This document shows positions 13,695-23,007 of a stretch of 50,896 nucleotides of DNA, one piece after another. The translations under genes were made by a program, and so were the position numbers. The stretch lies in NCBI GenBank assembly GCA_029210945.1, contig JARGGH010000023.1:1-50896 (forward strand). The letters run 5' to 3'. Every line of letters begins with the position of its first letter. Position 1 is the stretch's first letter. The notes beneath the pieces are model-generated. The model saw only the letters and a list, made by a program, of their open reading frames with translations, had not been told where the DNA came from and ran no database searches. The DNA is from Anaerolineales bacterium. Its GTDB lineage: Bacteria > Chloroflexota > Anaerolineae > Anaerolineales > E44-bin32.

Positions 13695-16528
13695 TTTTCA
13701 GTGAGCTGCCTTCCTGCCTTCGAGGTGTTGGAGGCCGTCGGGAGCGAAACGGTGAAAGTGGAACCTTTGCCTGGAATGCCAGCGCTGTTCACCCAGATCC
13801 GGCCGCCGTGCATTTCGACCATCGTCAATGCGATGGACAAGCCAAGCCCTGCTCCTGCGACCCCCATGATGAGGGCCTGTTCACCGCGATAAAAACGCTC
13901 GAAAATTCTTTCCTGTTCCTTAACCGCGATCCCCATGCCGTTGTCGCTGATAGCGACCTCGATCTGTTCGCCCGCGTCTTGAACGACAATCTCAATTGAG
14001 CCGCCGTCCGGTGTGTAATCAAAACTGTTATCCACGAGGTTGGCGAGGATCTGGCGCACGCGCTCGGGATCTCCCCAGAGATCCGGGAGATCCGCCTCCA
14101 GGGTCGCATGGAAACTAATCTGTTTCCCTTCTGCTTGGTTCCGGTGAGCGATATACGTGGCCAATTCATCGATCAATTGCTCGATGTTCAGCGCCTCGAA
14201 TGAGAGCACGACCTTGCCGGCTTCGATGCGTGAGATATCGAGCAGTTCGTCGACGAGCATTTCGAGGCGATGAATATTTTGATGGATGATATCCAGAAAG
14301 TGAGCCTGCTGTTCTGATAAGTCACCCGGGATACCCATGCGGAGCAAATCTACGAAGCCCTTGATCGGTGTGATCGGGCTGCGCAGTTCGTGGCTGACGG
14401 TGGCGACGAATTCAGATTTCATGCGGTCTAATTCAACGTCGCGCGTGATGTCTCTGATGATGGTTATCGTTCCGAGAAAATCATCACCCAGAACGACCGG
14501 AGCAGGTTGGACGGCGAGCATGCGGTCCCGCTCGGTCTCAACACGTCGCGGCAGGAGATTTCTTGAATGGGCAGCGGAAGCATCCGACGCCCATCTCTGC
14601 AGTCGGTCCCCGATTTCATCTCCAGTTTCTCCAAATGTATTCAGAATCTTAAAAATTTGTTCCCCCAGCAAATCGTTCCGGGAGAAGCCGAGGATCAGTT
14701 CGGCGGCGGGGTTGAAGACGAGGATGCGGTGCTGAGGATCGGTCACGATGACACCATCTGTGATTGCATGAAGCACTGCCCGGGATTGGCTGGATTCAAC
14801 CTGCTGCGTTCGAAGCGCCTGGCCGAGCCGTTCTGCTTGATCCTGAATGAGATGAGAGAGCTGGGCATTCTGGATTGCAGGGGCGATCTGGTTTGCGGCG
14901 GCGCTCACGAGTTCAAGATCCTCGTCCGAAAATGCTCCCCTGGTATGACCCAGGAGCAGGATCGCCCCCAGCGATTCCTCGGAGACGATCAGCGGCGCCA
15001 CAAGCGCGCTGTGCTGCTTTGAGACGGCGTCCCCGAACGGGACCCAGCGTTCATCTTCCTGTAAATCGCTGACGTAGATTGCCATCCGGTTCTGGATGGC
15101 CCAACCCGCCAGCCCTTGATCGGAATGGTACGGCGTGCTGCGCCCTCCCGGCGGGAGCGGCGGCAGGCTCCCTGACGAAGCTCGCAAGATCAAATCATTC
15201 GAATCGGGGGCTATCAGCAGGACTGCGCCCTGATCCGCGCCAACTGCATTTCGCAGCATGCTGAGCACGCGTGTCAGCAAGTGATCAAGGTCCATGCTGG
15301 CGGCCAGTTCGGCGGTTATTTGCAAGAGCGAATCCGAGAGCGTTGAGCGCGCCGCGGGCTGCGGCGATGTGGAATGGGTTGGAGCATCTGCATGAGGTGG
15401 TTCTGGCCGGCGGTACAAGGCCAGCTGCAGGAGTGATCCGCAGGTGTGCCCGGCTGCATGTAAAAGCGCCCCTTGTTCTGCTGTGAAGGGTCCCGATGAC
15501 GCGCTTCTGCCGGTGAGGATGATGCCGATTCGAGCAGAGTCGGCGATGAGCGGCGCCAGCATGAGGCGAGCAGCCCCCATGGCAGAGATTGCATCGGGGA
15601 TCCTTATCCGATGCATGACCTCATCCGCCTGCACCTCGTTGGCGATCCAGTAATCATGCGCTTTCCAGAGGGAGGCCAGGGGGGAGTCGGGTGGTGATGG
15701 AAGGCTGAAGCGCACATTTTCCAAGCGCCCACTGGCGCCTGCGATGGGCTCCAGGGTCTCCAAGCTCAAACTCTCAGGGTTATAGATCAAGAACGCGACC
15801 CACTCCGAGTCGAGCTGGTCATTGATCGCTGATGAGACCTCGAGTACCAACGTTTCGATGTCGGAGATGTGCTTGATTTGTTGCAGGAGTTTCTCTTGCA
15901 GCTGGGATTGGAGACGTGCTGCGCGCAGTTTCTTTTTCTGGTGCAAATTGACCAGCTTGATCGCGATTGCATTGCCCAGCGCTTCCATCAATGCGGCGTG
16001 CTTGTGATCGTACCTCCCGACCTCCGGGTGGGCGATTTCGAGCGTGCCAATCAGCTCGTTGTTGTCCTGAATGGGAACGCCGAGATATGATCGATAGGAT
16101 GATTGAGTCTCGCTCGCGCGAAGCCGGAGATGAGATCCTTGCCGGATATCCGCCAGGATCAACGGCTTGCGATTTTCGACCAGCCATCCCGTCAACCCCT
16201 CGCCCGGGCGGAGAGCATCTCGACGCGCGATCTCGACACTGGCAGGATCGCGCGAATTGTCAGACCTGTACAGGGTGAACACGCCTGTCGAGACATCGAT
16301 CAGATTGAGTTCGATGAGGTCGCAATCGATGTGGCTGTGGACAACTTCGAATACGGCTTCGGAGGTCTGCGCTAGCGTAGCAGCAGCATTTAGAAGTTTG
16401 GGCCAGGCATAGCTCCCTGCAGCGGGAACGGAACGGCGCTCCCCGGATGGGGAGGCTGTCTGCTCGGCGTCCCGTTTTTCGTCCGGTTTAGATTTGCACA
16501 TCAGAAGAAGAATTTTGCCCCGTTTCAA
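13691..16528 (-). CDS. Multi-GAF/PAS sensor histidine kinase
   Basis: The 945-residue kinase has no clear membrane helix and is probably cytosolic. In order I see a GAF domain (about 45-195), a second GAF-like region (235-370), a third GAF (405-560), a short coiled coil, a PAS domain (585-700, VLHAITDGVIVTDPQHRILV), the dimerisation and phospho-acceptor box VSHELRSPITPIKGF with His713, and the ATPase domain with NLVDNSFDYTP, DNGMGI and GAGLGLSI. The sensed ligand is unknown. The start is uncertain: TTG 16528 gives the full frame, and ATG 16501 would remove nine residues. It is translationally coupled to the receiver gene. Confidence 0.9.
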   Translation of the reverse strand: MKRGKILLLMCKSKPDEKRDAEQTASPSGERRSVPAAGSYAWPKLLNAAATLAQTSEAVFEVVHSHIDCDLIELNLIDVSTGVFTLYRSDNSRDPASVEIARRDALRPGEGLTGWLVENRKPLILADIRQGSHLRLRASETQSSYRSYLGVPIQDNNELIGTLEIAHPEVGRYDHKHAALMEALGNAIAIKLVNLHQKKKLRAARLQSQLQEKLLQQIKHISDIETLVLEVSSAINDQLDSEWVAFLIYNPESLSLETLEPIAGASGRLENVRFSLPSPPDSPLASLWKAHDYWIANEVQADEVMHRIRIPDAISAMGAARLMLAPLIADSARIGIILTGRSASSGPFTAEQGALLHAAGHTCGSLLQLALYRRPEPPHADAPTHSTSPQPAARSTLSDSLLQITAELAASMDLDHLLTRVLSMLRNAVGADQGAVLLIAPDSNDLILRASSGSLPPLPPGGRSTPYHSDQGLAGWAIQNRMAIYVSDLQEDERWVPFGDAVSKQHSALVAPLIVSEESLGAILLLGHTRGAFSDEDLELVSAAANQIAPAIQNAQLSHLIQDQAERLGQALRTQQVESSQSRAVLHAITDGVIVTDPQHRILVFNPAAELILGFSRNDLLGEQIFKILNTFGETGDEIGDRLQRWASDASAAHSRNLLPRRVETERDRMLAVQPAPVVLGDDFLGTITIIRDITRDVELDRMKSEFVATVSHELRSPITPIKGFVDLLRMGIPGDLSEQQAHFLDIIHQNIHRLEMLVDELLDISRIEAGKVVLSFEALNIEQLIDELATYIAHRNQAEGKQISFHATLEADLPDLWGDPERVRQILANLVDNSFDYTPDGGSIEIVVQDAGEQIEVAISDNGMGIAVKEQERIFERFYRGEQALIMGVAGAGLGLSIALTMVEMHGGRIWVNSAGIPGKGSTFTVSLPTASNTSKAGRQLTEK

Positions 16529-16745
16529 TACGTGCGCTTAGTCAATAGAATGGATTATCCAGATTGCTCATCGTGCGCGTGGAGCGAATGGAACCGCGCC
16601 TCCAGCAGACCCGGAATATCCTTCCACGGTGGAAGGAGCAGGCACGCGAAATTATCTTACGGTAAACGCGGTGGGCCAGCAACCAAACTTTCGGGCTAGT
16701 GAGAAAAATGAGGGGCGGGAGGCGAAAGAGATCTGCGCAGTGGAA

Positions 16746-17279
16746 CTACTCCTCTTTCATTTCCTCCAGGATGCTGTAAAGAAGTTCCAGGAGAACGCTC
16801 TTTACCGTCTCTTTATCCATGGCGACGCATGGCAGCATCTTGACTTTTGGATCGAGTTTGAGGGCGATGCGGAGGTCATCCACTTCCCATGCATCATCCA
16901 TGTCCTGTTTGTTGGCCGCTACGACGTACGGTGTAGGGGCGTAGGCGCGGAATGTTTGCAGGATACCGCGCGCTTCCCGGAATGTTTCTGGGCGGGCGCT
17001 GTCGACCATAACCACGAATCCAAGCATCCCCTCGGAAAGGATCTCCCACATAAAGTCGAAGCGCTTCTGACCAGGCGTTCCGAAGAGATAAAGAACCAGA
17101 TCATCGTCGACGGTGATGCGGCCAAAATCCATCGCCACGGTCGTCGTCTCTTTGATGCGTTCCTCTTCGGAACTGATCTTTCTCTCGGTTGAAACGACAT
17201 CAATCTCGCTGACCGACTGGATAAATGCGGTCTTGCCGGAGTTGAAGGGTCCTGTAACAACCATTTTTACTGTCTGCAT
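16746..17279 (-). CDS. Small Ras-like GTPase (MglA-like family)
   Basis: The 177-residue G-domain protein has the P-loop GPFNSGKT, a switch I region rich in Glu and Thr (KETTTVAMDFGRI), the G3 segment LYLFGTPGQKRF and the G4 motif AANKQDMD. This is the pattern of small prokaryotic GTPases related to MglA, which act as polarity or signalling switches. It lacks a lipidation signal. It starts 13 nt after the DUF4388 gene, and such a GTPase next to a DUF4388 or roadblock protein is a recurrent pairing. The DUF4388 protein may therefore be its regulator or effector, which is inference. Confidence 0.85.
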   Translation of the reverse strand: MQTVKMVVTGPFNSGKTAFIQSVSEIDVVSTERKISSEEERIKETTTVAMDFGRITVDDDLVLYLFGTPGQKRFDFMWEILSEGMLGFVVMVDSARPETFREARGILQTFRAYAPTPYVVAANKQDMDDAWEVDDLRIALKLDPKVKMLPCVAMDKETVKSVLLELLYSILEEMKEE

Positions 17280-17292
17280 AAGCGATTTTCCC

Positions 17293-18108
17293 TTACAGGG
17301 ATCGGATTCGATCGATCAGTTTGTTTACCAGCGATGTCTGTTGTTTGGTGTCCACTGGCGGCAATTTCTGAGCCTGTGGCGGCAGGGGCATGCCTTCCGG
17401 CCGGATGATTTCAACAAGCCCGGCTTGCAGCAAGCCATAGACAACCCTCCGGATATCAAGCTCATTCATCTTGTTGGCTTTCGCGATCTGACGGATGGTG
17501 TTCTTTGGATTAATATACGATACGACTTTCCACTCTTCCACCGTGAGCTGAACGTCGCGAATGTTCGCGCCAGGGCGTTCTACGAAGGTTAACCCCATTT
17601 CCAGATTAGGGATCTCCTCTTTGAGCATTTCATATTCTTGAAGGTGACGGGTTCCTTCCATGATGATGTTCTCAAGATCCAGCCGGATCGTGATCGATTC
17701 ATCCGGAGGGAGCACGTCGGCGTCAAAACGGAAGAGCCCCTCTACCCAGGTGAAAAGCTGGTAGACGATATTCAGGATGTACTCGCGCAAGCTGGCCAGG
17801 ATATCTTGCTGAGATAAATATCCGGCGTTTATCAGGAGCAGGCCAAGCTCTTTGTCACTCTTCTCTGTCGCGTGGGTGCGGATGACCTTGGCTTGTTTCG
17901 GAGAGATTTTCCCCGCCTTGGTGAGGATCCCGGTCAGGCTTCCGTCCTCATTCCCAATTTGTGCGTAGATTAGTTTGCCCTCGCGGAAAGACACCCATGC
18001 GATCGCGTCCGGACCCTCGAGGGTGAGGGTTCCCGTCTTGCGGGCAAGGTTGATCAAATTGAGTAATTGGGTGACGCTGAAATCGCGCAGGTTCCCCTTT
18101 AGCGCCAT
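17293..18108 (-). CDS. DUF4388 domain protein
   Basis: The 271-residue soluble protein begins with a DUF4388 domain (MALKGNLRDFSVTQLLNLIN, KTGTLTLEG, VSFREGKLIYAQIG). A middle helical region (QDILASLREYILNIVYQLF, RFDADVLPP) and a winged-helix-like C-terminal part (VVSYINPKNTIRQIAKANKM, VYGLLQAGLVEII) follow. DUF4388 proteins are common next to small GTPases and response regulators, and have no known catalytic activity. ATG 18108 is preceded by AAAGGA. A good promoter lies about 130 nt upstream, so this gene and the GTPase form one transcript. Confidence 0.85.
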   Translation of the reverse strand: MALKGNLRDFSVTQLLNLINLARKTGTLTLEGPDAIAWVSFREGKLIYAQIGNEDGSLTGILTKAGKISPKQAKVIRTHATEKSDKELGLLLINAGYLSQQDILASLREYILNIVYQLFTWVEGLFRFDADVLPPDESITIRLDLENIIMEGTRHLQEYEMLKEEIPNLEMGLTFVERPGANIRDVQLTVEEWKVVSYINPKNTIRQIAKANKMNELDIRRVVYGLLQAGLVEIIRPEGMPLPPQAQKLPPVDTKQQTSLVNKLIDRIRSL

Positions 18109-18232
18109 AGGGTTCCTTTGATAGAGCTCCGTTGGGTATTTGGTTGTCTAGCGAGCTGTCCGCCACACCTTCTTGGCGGGATCGAACTGACTTTGCTCGC
18201 AGCCAGAACCCTCCAAGGAGACAGGTGGCGGG

Positions 18233-18261
18233 ATTATACCGTTTGGGTCAGGGCAGTGCAA
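18233..18261 (-). promoter_or_regulatory. Promoter of the DUF4388-GTPase operon
   Basis: On the minus strand a consensus TATAAT (18238-18233) follows TTGCAC (18261-18256) with a 17-nt spacer. The leader to ATG 18108 would be about 120 nt. The rest of the 18109-18411 gap holds no gene or RNA that I can recognise. Confidence 0.55.
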
Positions 18262-18411
18262 ACCCGACGTTCTTCCTAGTGCACTTCGTGGCCGCAAGGG
18301 CTTCGCCCGCACAGTCTGGCTGTTGATCACTGCTGCAACAACCGGACCGTCAAGGCCGTATGTTGGCAGGCTGCGCGATCGATTTGTTCGAGCAGCAGAA
18401 AAGGAGGCGGC

Positions 18412-18978
18412 TCAGGCCTGCCAGCCGCCGTCAAGCCGGCGAACCGGAGCTGCGCTGATGAATGCGGAGGGGTCGATGCTCAGGATCAATTCGATCGTGG
18501 CGCGCGCTTTGCGGCGCGGGATGAAACAATAGATCTGGTCCACGGTTCCATCACGGCCGCCGGCGGTCATATCCGTCGCCCCGATTTCAGCTTCGTGCAG
18601 TCGCTCCAGGATCGCGGCGCCATGACCGGTACTGATGATGCGCAAATGGCTGTGGCCGGGCGCAAGGCGGTTTTCAAGCATGATGCCGGCGACATTTCCG
18701 CTGGCAAACCCAGCCGCAAAAGCGAGCAAGTTCAGAGGGTTGTTAAGATTATTGATCACGCCGGCGATCCCGATCAGATAAATTACCGATTGGAAAAATG
18801 CGAGCACCCAGGCGGCAGTGCGGCGGCTGCGTAGAACCATGAGCATTCGCAGCGTGGAAAGCGCAATGTCGGTTGTGCGCAGCGCGAAGATGATCAGCGG
18901 CACGATCGCGACTGGAATCCGATCCCAATCAAGACCGATCTGTGCAAGCTCACGCAGAGGCTCGATAAACTGCAGCAT
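18412..18978 (-). CDS. UPF0316 (DUF2179) membrane protein, paralogue A
   Basis: A 188-residue protein with three N-terminal membrane helices (around residues 25-100). The DUF2179 domain follows, with GHSHLRIIS, TDMTAGGRDGTV and DPSAFISAAPVRR. This is the arrangement of the UPF0316 family, whose function is unknown; the soluble domain may sense a ligand. It follows its paralogue by 15 nt in the same direction, with AGGGAACT before ATG 18978. The two proteins align over their full length, so this is a tandem duplication and they may form a heteromer. Confidence 0.85.
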   Translation of the reverse strand: MLQFIEPLRELAQIGLDWDRIPVAIVPLIIFALRTTDIALSTLRMLMVLRSRRTAAWVLAFFQSVIYLIGIAGVINNLNNPLNLLAFAAGFASGNVAGIMLENRLAPGHSHLRIISTGHGAAILERLHEAEIGATDMTAGGRDGTVDQIYCFIPRRKARATIELILSIDPSAFISAAPVRRLDGGWQA

Positions 18979-18993
18979 AGTTCCCTGATGTAT

Positions 18994-19521
18994 TTATCCG
19001 CGCCAGTAGCCGCGATGGATTGGGCGGATGTCTTCCACCGTGATGAAGGCCTGCGGATCGATCTCCTGGACCGCTTTGCGGACATCCTCGATATCTTTGC
19101 GGCGCAAGCTGCAGCTGATCACGCTCACGGTTCCATCGCGCCCACGCGCCGGCAGTTCGGTGGCAGCATATCCCAGATTGCGGACGGTGTCGGCAATCGC
19201 GCTGCCTAATCGCTGGCTGATGATCTGCATGTGACTATGACCGATGGCTAGACCTTGTTCGATCATAATGCCGATGACATTACCCGTCGCAAAACCGGCG
19301 GCGTAACTGATGATATTCCAGGGGTTGTCGAGGTTGCTGAGAACGCTCGTAATAGCGATAACCCACAGGGAGGACTGGAAGAAGCCGAGGATCCAGGCGA
19401 GCGATTTGCGTCCGCGAATGACAAAAAGAACCCGCAGCGTGTCCAGGGTCATATCGGCGACACGCAGGATGAAGATCGTTATGGTAATTGCATAGGTTGG
19501 CAGTTCAAGTAAAGAGAGCAT
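18994..19521 (-). CDS. UPF0316 (DUF2179) membrane protein, paralogue B
   Basis: A 175-residue paralogue of the next gene. It has the same three helices, including the conserved VADMTLDTLRVLFVIRGRKS and LAWILGFFQSSLWVIAI, and a DUF2179 domain with GHSHMQIIS, LPARGRDGTVSVISC and DPQAFITVEDIRPIHRGYW. The frame extends upstream to 19560, but ATG 19521 is preferred because GGAGG lies 5 nt before it and the first helix starts right after. First gene of the two-gene unit. Confidence 0.87.
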   Translation of the reverse strand: MLSLLELPTYAITITIFILRVADMTLDTLRVLFVIRGRKSLAWILGFFQSSLWVIAITSVLSNLDNPWNIISYAAGFATGNVIGIMIEQGLAIGHSHMQIISQRLGSAIADTVRNLGYAATELPARGRDGTVSVISCSLRRKDIEDVRKAVQEIDPQAFITVEDIRPIHRGYWRG

Positions 19522-19628
19522 ACGATCCTCCGATCGCACGTGGACGGCTGATGACATCATTCGCTCCGTCCGTGAGCCGCAATCTTATCATGTGACGGGC
19601 AGGTTGCGGTGTGGCTTCCGGGTGGCAA

Positions 19629-19658
19629 ATCCGGGCGCTGGGCAGGCCTGCCCCGGAT
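19629..19658. terminator. Terminator-like hairpin between the PIG-L and UPF0316 genes
   Basis: ATCCGGGC (19629-19636) and GCCCCGGAT (19650-19658) pair with one bulge, and the inner GGGCAGG/CCTGCCC is a perfect palindrome. It lies 9 nt after the PIG-L stop on the minus strand. Confidence 0.45.
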
Positions 19659-19666
19659 GGCGTTTC

Positions 19667-20518
19667 TCAGCTGAGCCCCTCAAACAAATCCCGTTCATGC
19701 AGCGAATCGGGTGCCGGCGGGTAAGCGCGCATGAAAGGTTCTTTCGTCCCGAAAAAACGCAGTGCAAAGCCAAGGATCCCGCCTGAACCGCCGGCGTGCT
19801 GGCTGGCATGGCAGGCGGAAGCTTCCGCTTTCTCGCTCATAACCGAACGCACCTGGATATTCGCATGGATCGGGTAGTTAACGCTCGCGATCTCGGTCAG
19901 ATCGATGTCTTTATTGATCCCGAACTCGCGCGGGTTCTGGCCGAAAAGCGGCATCAACCTGACCATCAGCCGCATCAGACGTTTTGGAAAAGTGTGATAA
20001 TAAAGTTTCTGTGGGGGCGAGTTATGCGTTCCGGGCCTGGCGAGCACATCATGGAAGGCACGCGCGGTGGCATCGTGGATTGCCACGTGATCGGGATGGC
20101 GGTAGCCGCCGATCGGGTCGAAGGTGATGACGACCTGTGGTTGGATTCGCCGCATGAGCACGGCAATCTTATCGGCGACCTGTTCCACGGGGGCAGAGGC
20201 AAGCGCGCGGGGGTGCCGGTTGGTATCCGCACCAGGCATGCCCGAATCCCGGTAATCCAAGAAATGCACCTCTTCGAGTTTAAGGGCCCGGGCGGCGCAG
20301 CGCAGTTCATCTTCGCGCAGCCGGGCGATATTTTCGTCGGTTCGTTCTCCGAGGTCTGCGGGTGTCTCACCTACTTCACCGCGCGTGGCGCAGATAAGGT
20401 GCACCGCGACTCCTTGTTTTGCGTACAAGGCCAGCGTCCCGCCCGGCCCGAAGCTCTCATCGTCCGGATGGGCAAATACAGCCAGTAATTTTCGACCAGG
20501 TGTTTCGTTTGAGGACAT
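19667..20518 (-). CDS. PIG-L family deacetylase
   Basis: The 283-residue soluble enzyme is a Zn-dependent N-acetylglucosaminyl deacetylase of the PIG-L/LmbE family. The metal-binding motif AHPDDESFGPGG is near the N-terminus, with the partner His in GGYRHPDHVAIHDA. Relatives remove acetyl groups from sugar conjugates such as those in bacillithiol or mycothiol synthesis or from antibiotics; the substrate here is unknown. The frame extends to 20557, which would overlap yjbQ. ATG 20518, after GAGAGAG, avoids this and places the motif at the usual distance. It follows yjbQ by 22 nt. Confidence 0.88.
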   Translation of the reverse strand: MSSNETPGRKLLAVFAHPDDESFGPGGTLALYAKQGVAVHLICATRGEVGETPADLGERTDENIARLREDELRCAARALKLEEVHFLDYRDSGMPGADTNRHPRALASAPVEQVADKIAVLMRRIQPQVVITFDPIGGYRHPDHVAIHDATARAFHDVLARPGTHNSPPQKLYYHTFPKRLMRLMVRLMPLFGQNPREFGINKDIDLTEIASVNYPIHANIQVRSVMSEKAEASACHASQHAGGSGGILGFALRFFGTKEPFMRAYPPAPDSLHERDLFEGLS

Positions 20519-20540
20519 AGTTTCTCTCTCTAACGGTACT

Positions 20541-20957
20541 TCACTCACCGAGGACATTCACAATGAGGCTGCGATCACGCGGCCTCACGTCGAAGTCGAT
20601 ATACAGGATCTGCTGCCAGGTCCCGAGTGTGAGCTGGTTGTTGAGGATCGGGATGGTCAGCGATGGGCCCATGAGCGCGGAACGCAAATGCGAGTGACCG
20701 TTGCCATCCCGCCAGCGGAGGTTGTGCTTGTATTCTCGATTGGCTGGGGCGATCTCGTCCAACGCCTGCCGCAGATCCTCGAGCGCACCGGATTCGTACT
20801 CGATCGTGGTGATCCCGCTCGTAGCCGAAGCGGCAAAAACGGTTGCCAATCCCTGTTCGATCTTCGATGCGGTCACGAGATCAGCCACCTGCTGCGTGAT
20901 ATCGTGCATATCGGTCTGCCCCTGCGTTTTGAGTTCTACCGTGCCGGTAAAGAACAT
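20541..20957 (-). CDS. yjbQ: YjbQ family protein (UPF0047)
   Basis: The 138-residue protein is a single YjbQ domain: GTVELKTQGQTDMHDIT, FAASATSGITTIEYE, GNGHSHLRSALMGPSLTIP and LGTWQQILYIDFDVRPR, with the conserved His residues in HSH. E. coli YjbQ has a weak thiamine-phosphate-synthase activity and the family trimerises around a metal site; the true role is debated. ATG 20957 is preferred to the frame's first start (20990) because GGAG lies 8 nt upstream. TACAAT lies just before that as a -10 box, which would give a very short leader. Confidence 0.88.
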   Translation of the reverse strand: MFFTGTVELKTQGQTDMHDITQQVADLVTASKIEQGLATVFAASATSGITTIEYESGALEDLRQALDEIAPANREYKHNLRWRDGNGHSHLRSALMGPSLTIPILNNQLTLGTWQQILYIDFDVRPRDRSLIVNVLGE

Positions 20958-21025
20958 CGCCTGACTCCATATTGTAGTGACCCGGGACATGCAGCTCGTT
21001 GGTCAGTGGGGATTCTGAGCGAGGA

Positions 21026-22192
21026 TCAATTCGGGTCGTTGATCCCTTTTCTGAAAAGCGGAAGCTGCTGAATGTCGAGCTGGGTGCGGATTTCACCTTT
21101 GCCGGTCGCTTTCGCTTGATACTGAACGTCGTCGGCGCGTGCAAGCAAGTCGTCGATGCTCTCATCTTCGGGGATCAATTGGGCGACGCCGGCGGAGAAC
21201 ATCAACTTGGGAAATGCGGTTCCGAGCTGATCGCTTAAAGCGAGCAGCGCCCTGCGCAGCTTGTTGACGACGTCGACGGCGCCTTTCAGGTCGGTTTCGG
21301 GTAGCAGAACGGCGAACTCATCACCGCCGATGCGTGCCAGCAAATCGGTAGAACGGAGCACGGACCGCATTGACACAGCCGCGCTGCTTAGAACATCGTC
21401 GCCGAAAAGGTGCCCGAAGTGATCGTTGATCTCCTTAAAGCCGTCCAGATCGAGATAAAGCAGCGCAAGCGGGCGGCCGTAGCGGCGGGCGCGCAAGAAT
21501 TCGCGATCGAGCTGCTCGATCATGTACCGCCGGTTGGCAAGCCCGGTGAGCGGATCGGTGTGAGCGAGTTCTGTCATTTGGTCGGTCTGATTCCGTAAAT
21601 ATTCCAGGTTGCGCTCGATATTGCGTGAAAAACTAAAAAGCAGCAGGCCAACGGTCTGGTGGATCAAAGCCTGGCTGCTCAGATACAGGGGTCCGTATAC
21701 CGGCTGGTAAAGCAGACTCGGGGAAGCGCCGAGGCGCCAACCGATGAGCCAACCGGTACAAAGTGCGAGCGTCGCCAGGCCCGAAAAAATAAAGCTCGCT
21801 GTTCCACCTACGATGCTTCCAGCGATCAAAATCGGGATGAACAACAAGCCCCCCATGATGACGAGTGAGTTGGGGAAAATGATCAGGTTGCACATCGCGA
21901 AGAGCAACAAGCTGCCGGCGAGCAAGTAGCCGGCGGCCAACGAATCGCCCCAGTGGTTCAGCCGGTAGGCGGCGAATGTCAGCGTCAACAAGAGGATGCC
22001 GGCAGCCGCGTCGAATGCGATGCTATACCGCCGGGCATCGCTATTCTGGATGAAGAAGAAGATATCAAGCAGCAACCACAGCGTGACCACGATGTAGATC
22101 GCGGCAATCGCCCGGTTCGCAAGCCTGGAGCGGTAGATCCGCAATTCCGGATCTTGTCGGAAATCGACACCCGTGCGCAAACGGTTAAACAC
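21026..22192 (-). CDS. Membrane-bound diguanylate cyclase
   Basis: The 388-residue protein has six hydrophobic segments in its N-terminal half (about 28-195), without a known sensory domain. A GGDEF domain (about 215-375) follows. The signature is intact (RIGGDEFAVLL), the substrate region has TDPLTGLANRRYM and DLDGFKEINDHFGH, and the inhibitory RxxD site (RSTD) lies five residues before GGDEF. It should therefore make cyclic di-GMP from two GTP, with product inhibition. The start is a GTG at 22192, preceded only by a weak purine stretch. It lies 29 nt after fabI and may be the last gene of that run. Confidence 0.92.
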   Translation of the reverse strand: MFNRLRTGVDFRQDPELRIYRSRLANRAIAAIYIVVTLWLLLDIFFFIQNSDARRYSIAFDAAAGILLLTLTFAAYRLNHWGDSLAAGYLLAGSLLLFAMCNLIIFPNSLVIMGGLLFIPILIAGSIVGGTASFIFSGLATLALCTGWLIGWRLGASPSLLYQPVYGPLYLSSQALIHQTVGLLLFSFSRNIERNLEYLRNQTDQMTELAHTDPLTGLANRRYMIEQLDREFLRARRYGRPLALLYLDLDGFKEINDHFGHLFGDDVLSSAAVSMRSVLRSTDLLARIGGDEFAVLLPETDLKGAVDVVNKLRRALLALSDQLGTAFPKLMFSAGVAQLIPEDESIDDLLARADDVQYQAKATGKGEIRTQLDIQQLPLFRKGINDPN

Positions 22193-22221
22193 GATCTTTT
22201 ACTCTTCGATAGAGGCGATTC

Positions 22222-23007
22222 TTACTCATCCCTGGGTAGAGGGATGCTGAGAATATTGTAGCCCGAGTCGACGAAGATGACCTCTCCTGTGATTTTGCTG
22301 GCCATATCTGAGGCGAGGAAGGCAGCAACGTCTCCAACGTCCTCGATGGAGATATTCTGTCCCAGAGGGGCGTGAGAATCAAATTCTCGGTACATCTTCT
22401 TGAAACCGCTTACACCGGCAGCCGAAAGCGTGCGAACTGGTCCGGGCGAGATCGCATTGACGCGGATAGCTCGTCGCCCCAGATCGGCAGCCAGGTAGCG
22501 GGTTGTCGATTCAAGCGCCGATTTGGCAACTGCCATAACGTTGTAGTTCGGGACGACTTTTTCGCTGGCGTAGTAGGTCAGCGTCATCATCGAACCGCCG
22601 TTTTGCATCAGAGGCAGCGCTGCGCGCGCCAGCGCGATCAGCGAATAGACGCTGATATCGAGCGCGACCCGAAATCCCTCCCGGCTGGTCTGGTGAAAAT
22701 CGCCAAGCAGTTGGTCGCGTCCGGCAAACGCGATCGCATGGACGAGGATATCGATCGACCCCAGTTCGCGCCCGGCTTTTTCAAAGACCGACGCGATCTC
22801 TTCATCGGAGGAAACGTCGCATTTTTCCACAAACTGAGCATTAACGGATTCGGCCAATGGGCGAACGCGCCGTTCGAGCGACTCCGTTGCGTATGAGAAC
22901 GCGAGTTCGGCGCCATGTTCGTGCATCGTCCTGGCGATGCCCCAGGCGATGGAGTGATCATTGGCGACACCAAATACGAGTGCTTTTTTCCCTTCAAGAA
23001 GTTTCAT
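22222..23007 (-). CDS. fabI: Enoyl-[acyl-carrier-protein] reductase (NADH)
   Basis: The 261-residue short-chain dehydrogenase/reductase completes each cycle of fatty-acid elongation by reducing trans-2-enoyl-ACP. The FabI-type cofactor motif is [15 protein letters not shown]. The catalytic Tyr and Lys are in [13 protein letters not shown], with the preceding [10 protein letters not shown], and [18 protein letters not shown] is the substrate loop. Its length is that of typical FabI. Its start overlaps the stop of the 3-methyladenine glycosylase gene by 4 nt, an unusual partner, so the coupling is probably one of operon order rather than pathway. Confidence 0.95.
   Translation of the reverse strand: MKLLEGKKALVFGVANDHSIAWGIARTMHEHGAELAFSYATESLERRVRPLAESVNAQFVEKCDVSSDEEIASVFEKAGRELGSIDILVHAIAFAGRDQLLGDFHQTSREGFRVALDISVYSLIALARAALPLMQNGGSMMTLTYYASEKVVPNYNVMAVAKSALESTTRYLAADLGRRAIRVNAISPGPVRTLSAAGVSGFKKMYREFDSHAPLGQNISIEDVGDVAAFLASDMASKITGEVIFVDSGYNILSIPLPRDE

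Noticed and set aside
13707..16412. Long frames opposite the histidine kinase gene
   Set aside because: They are antisense shadows of a GC-rich coding region; the kinase frame holds all motifs.
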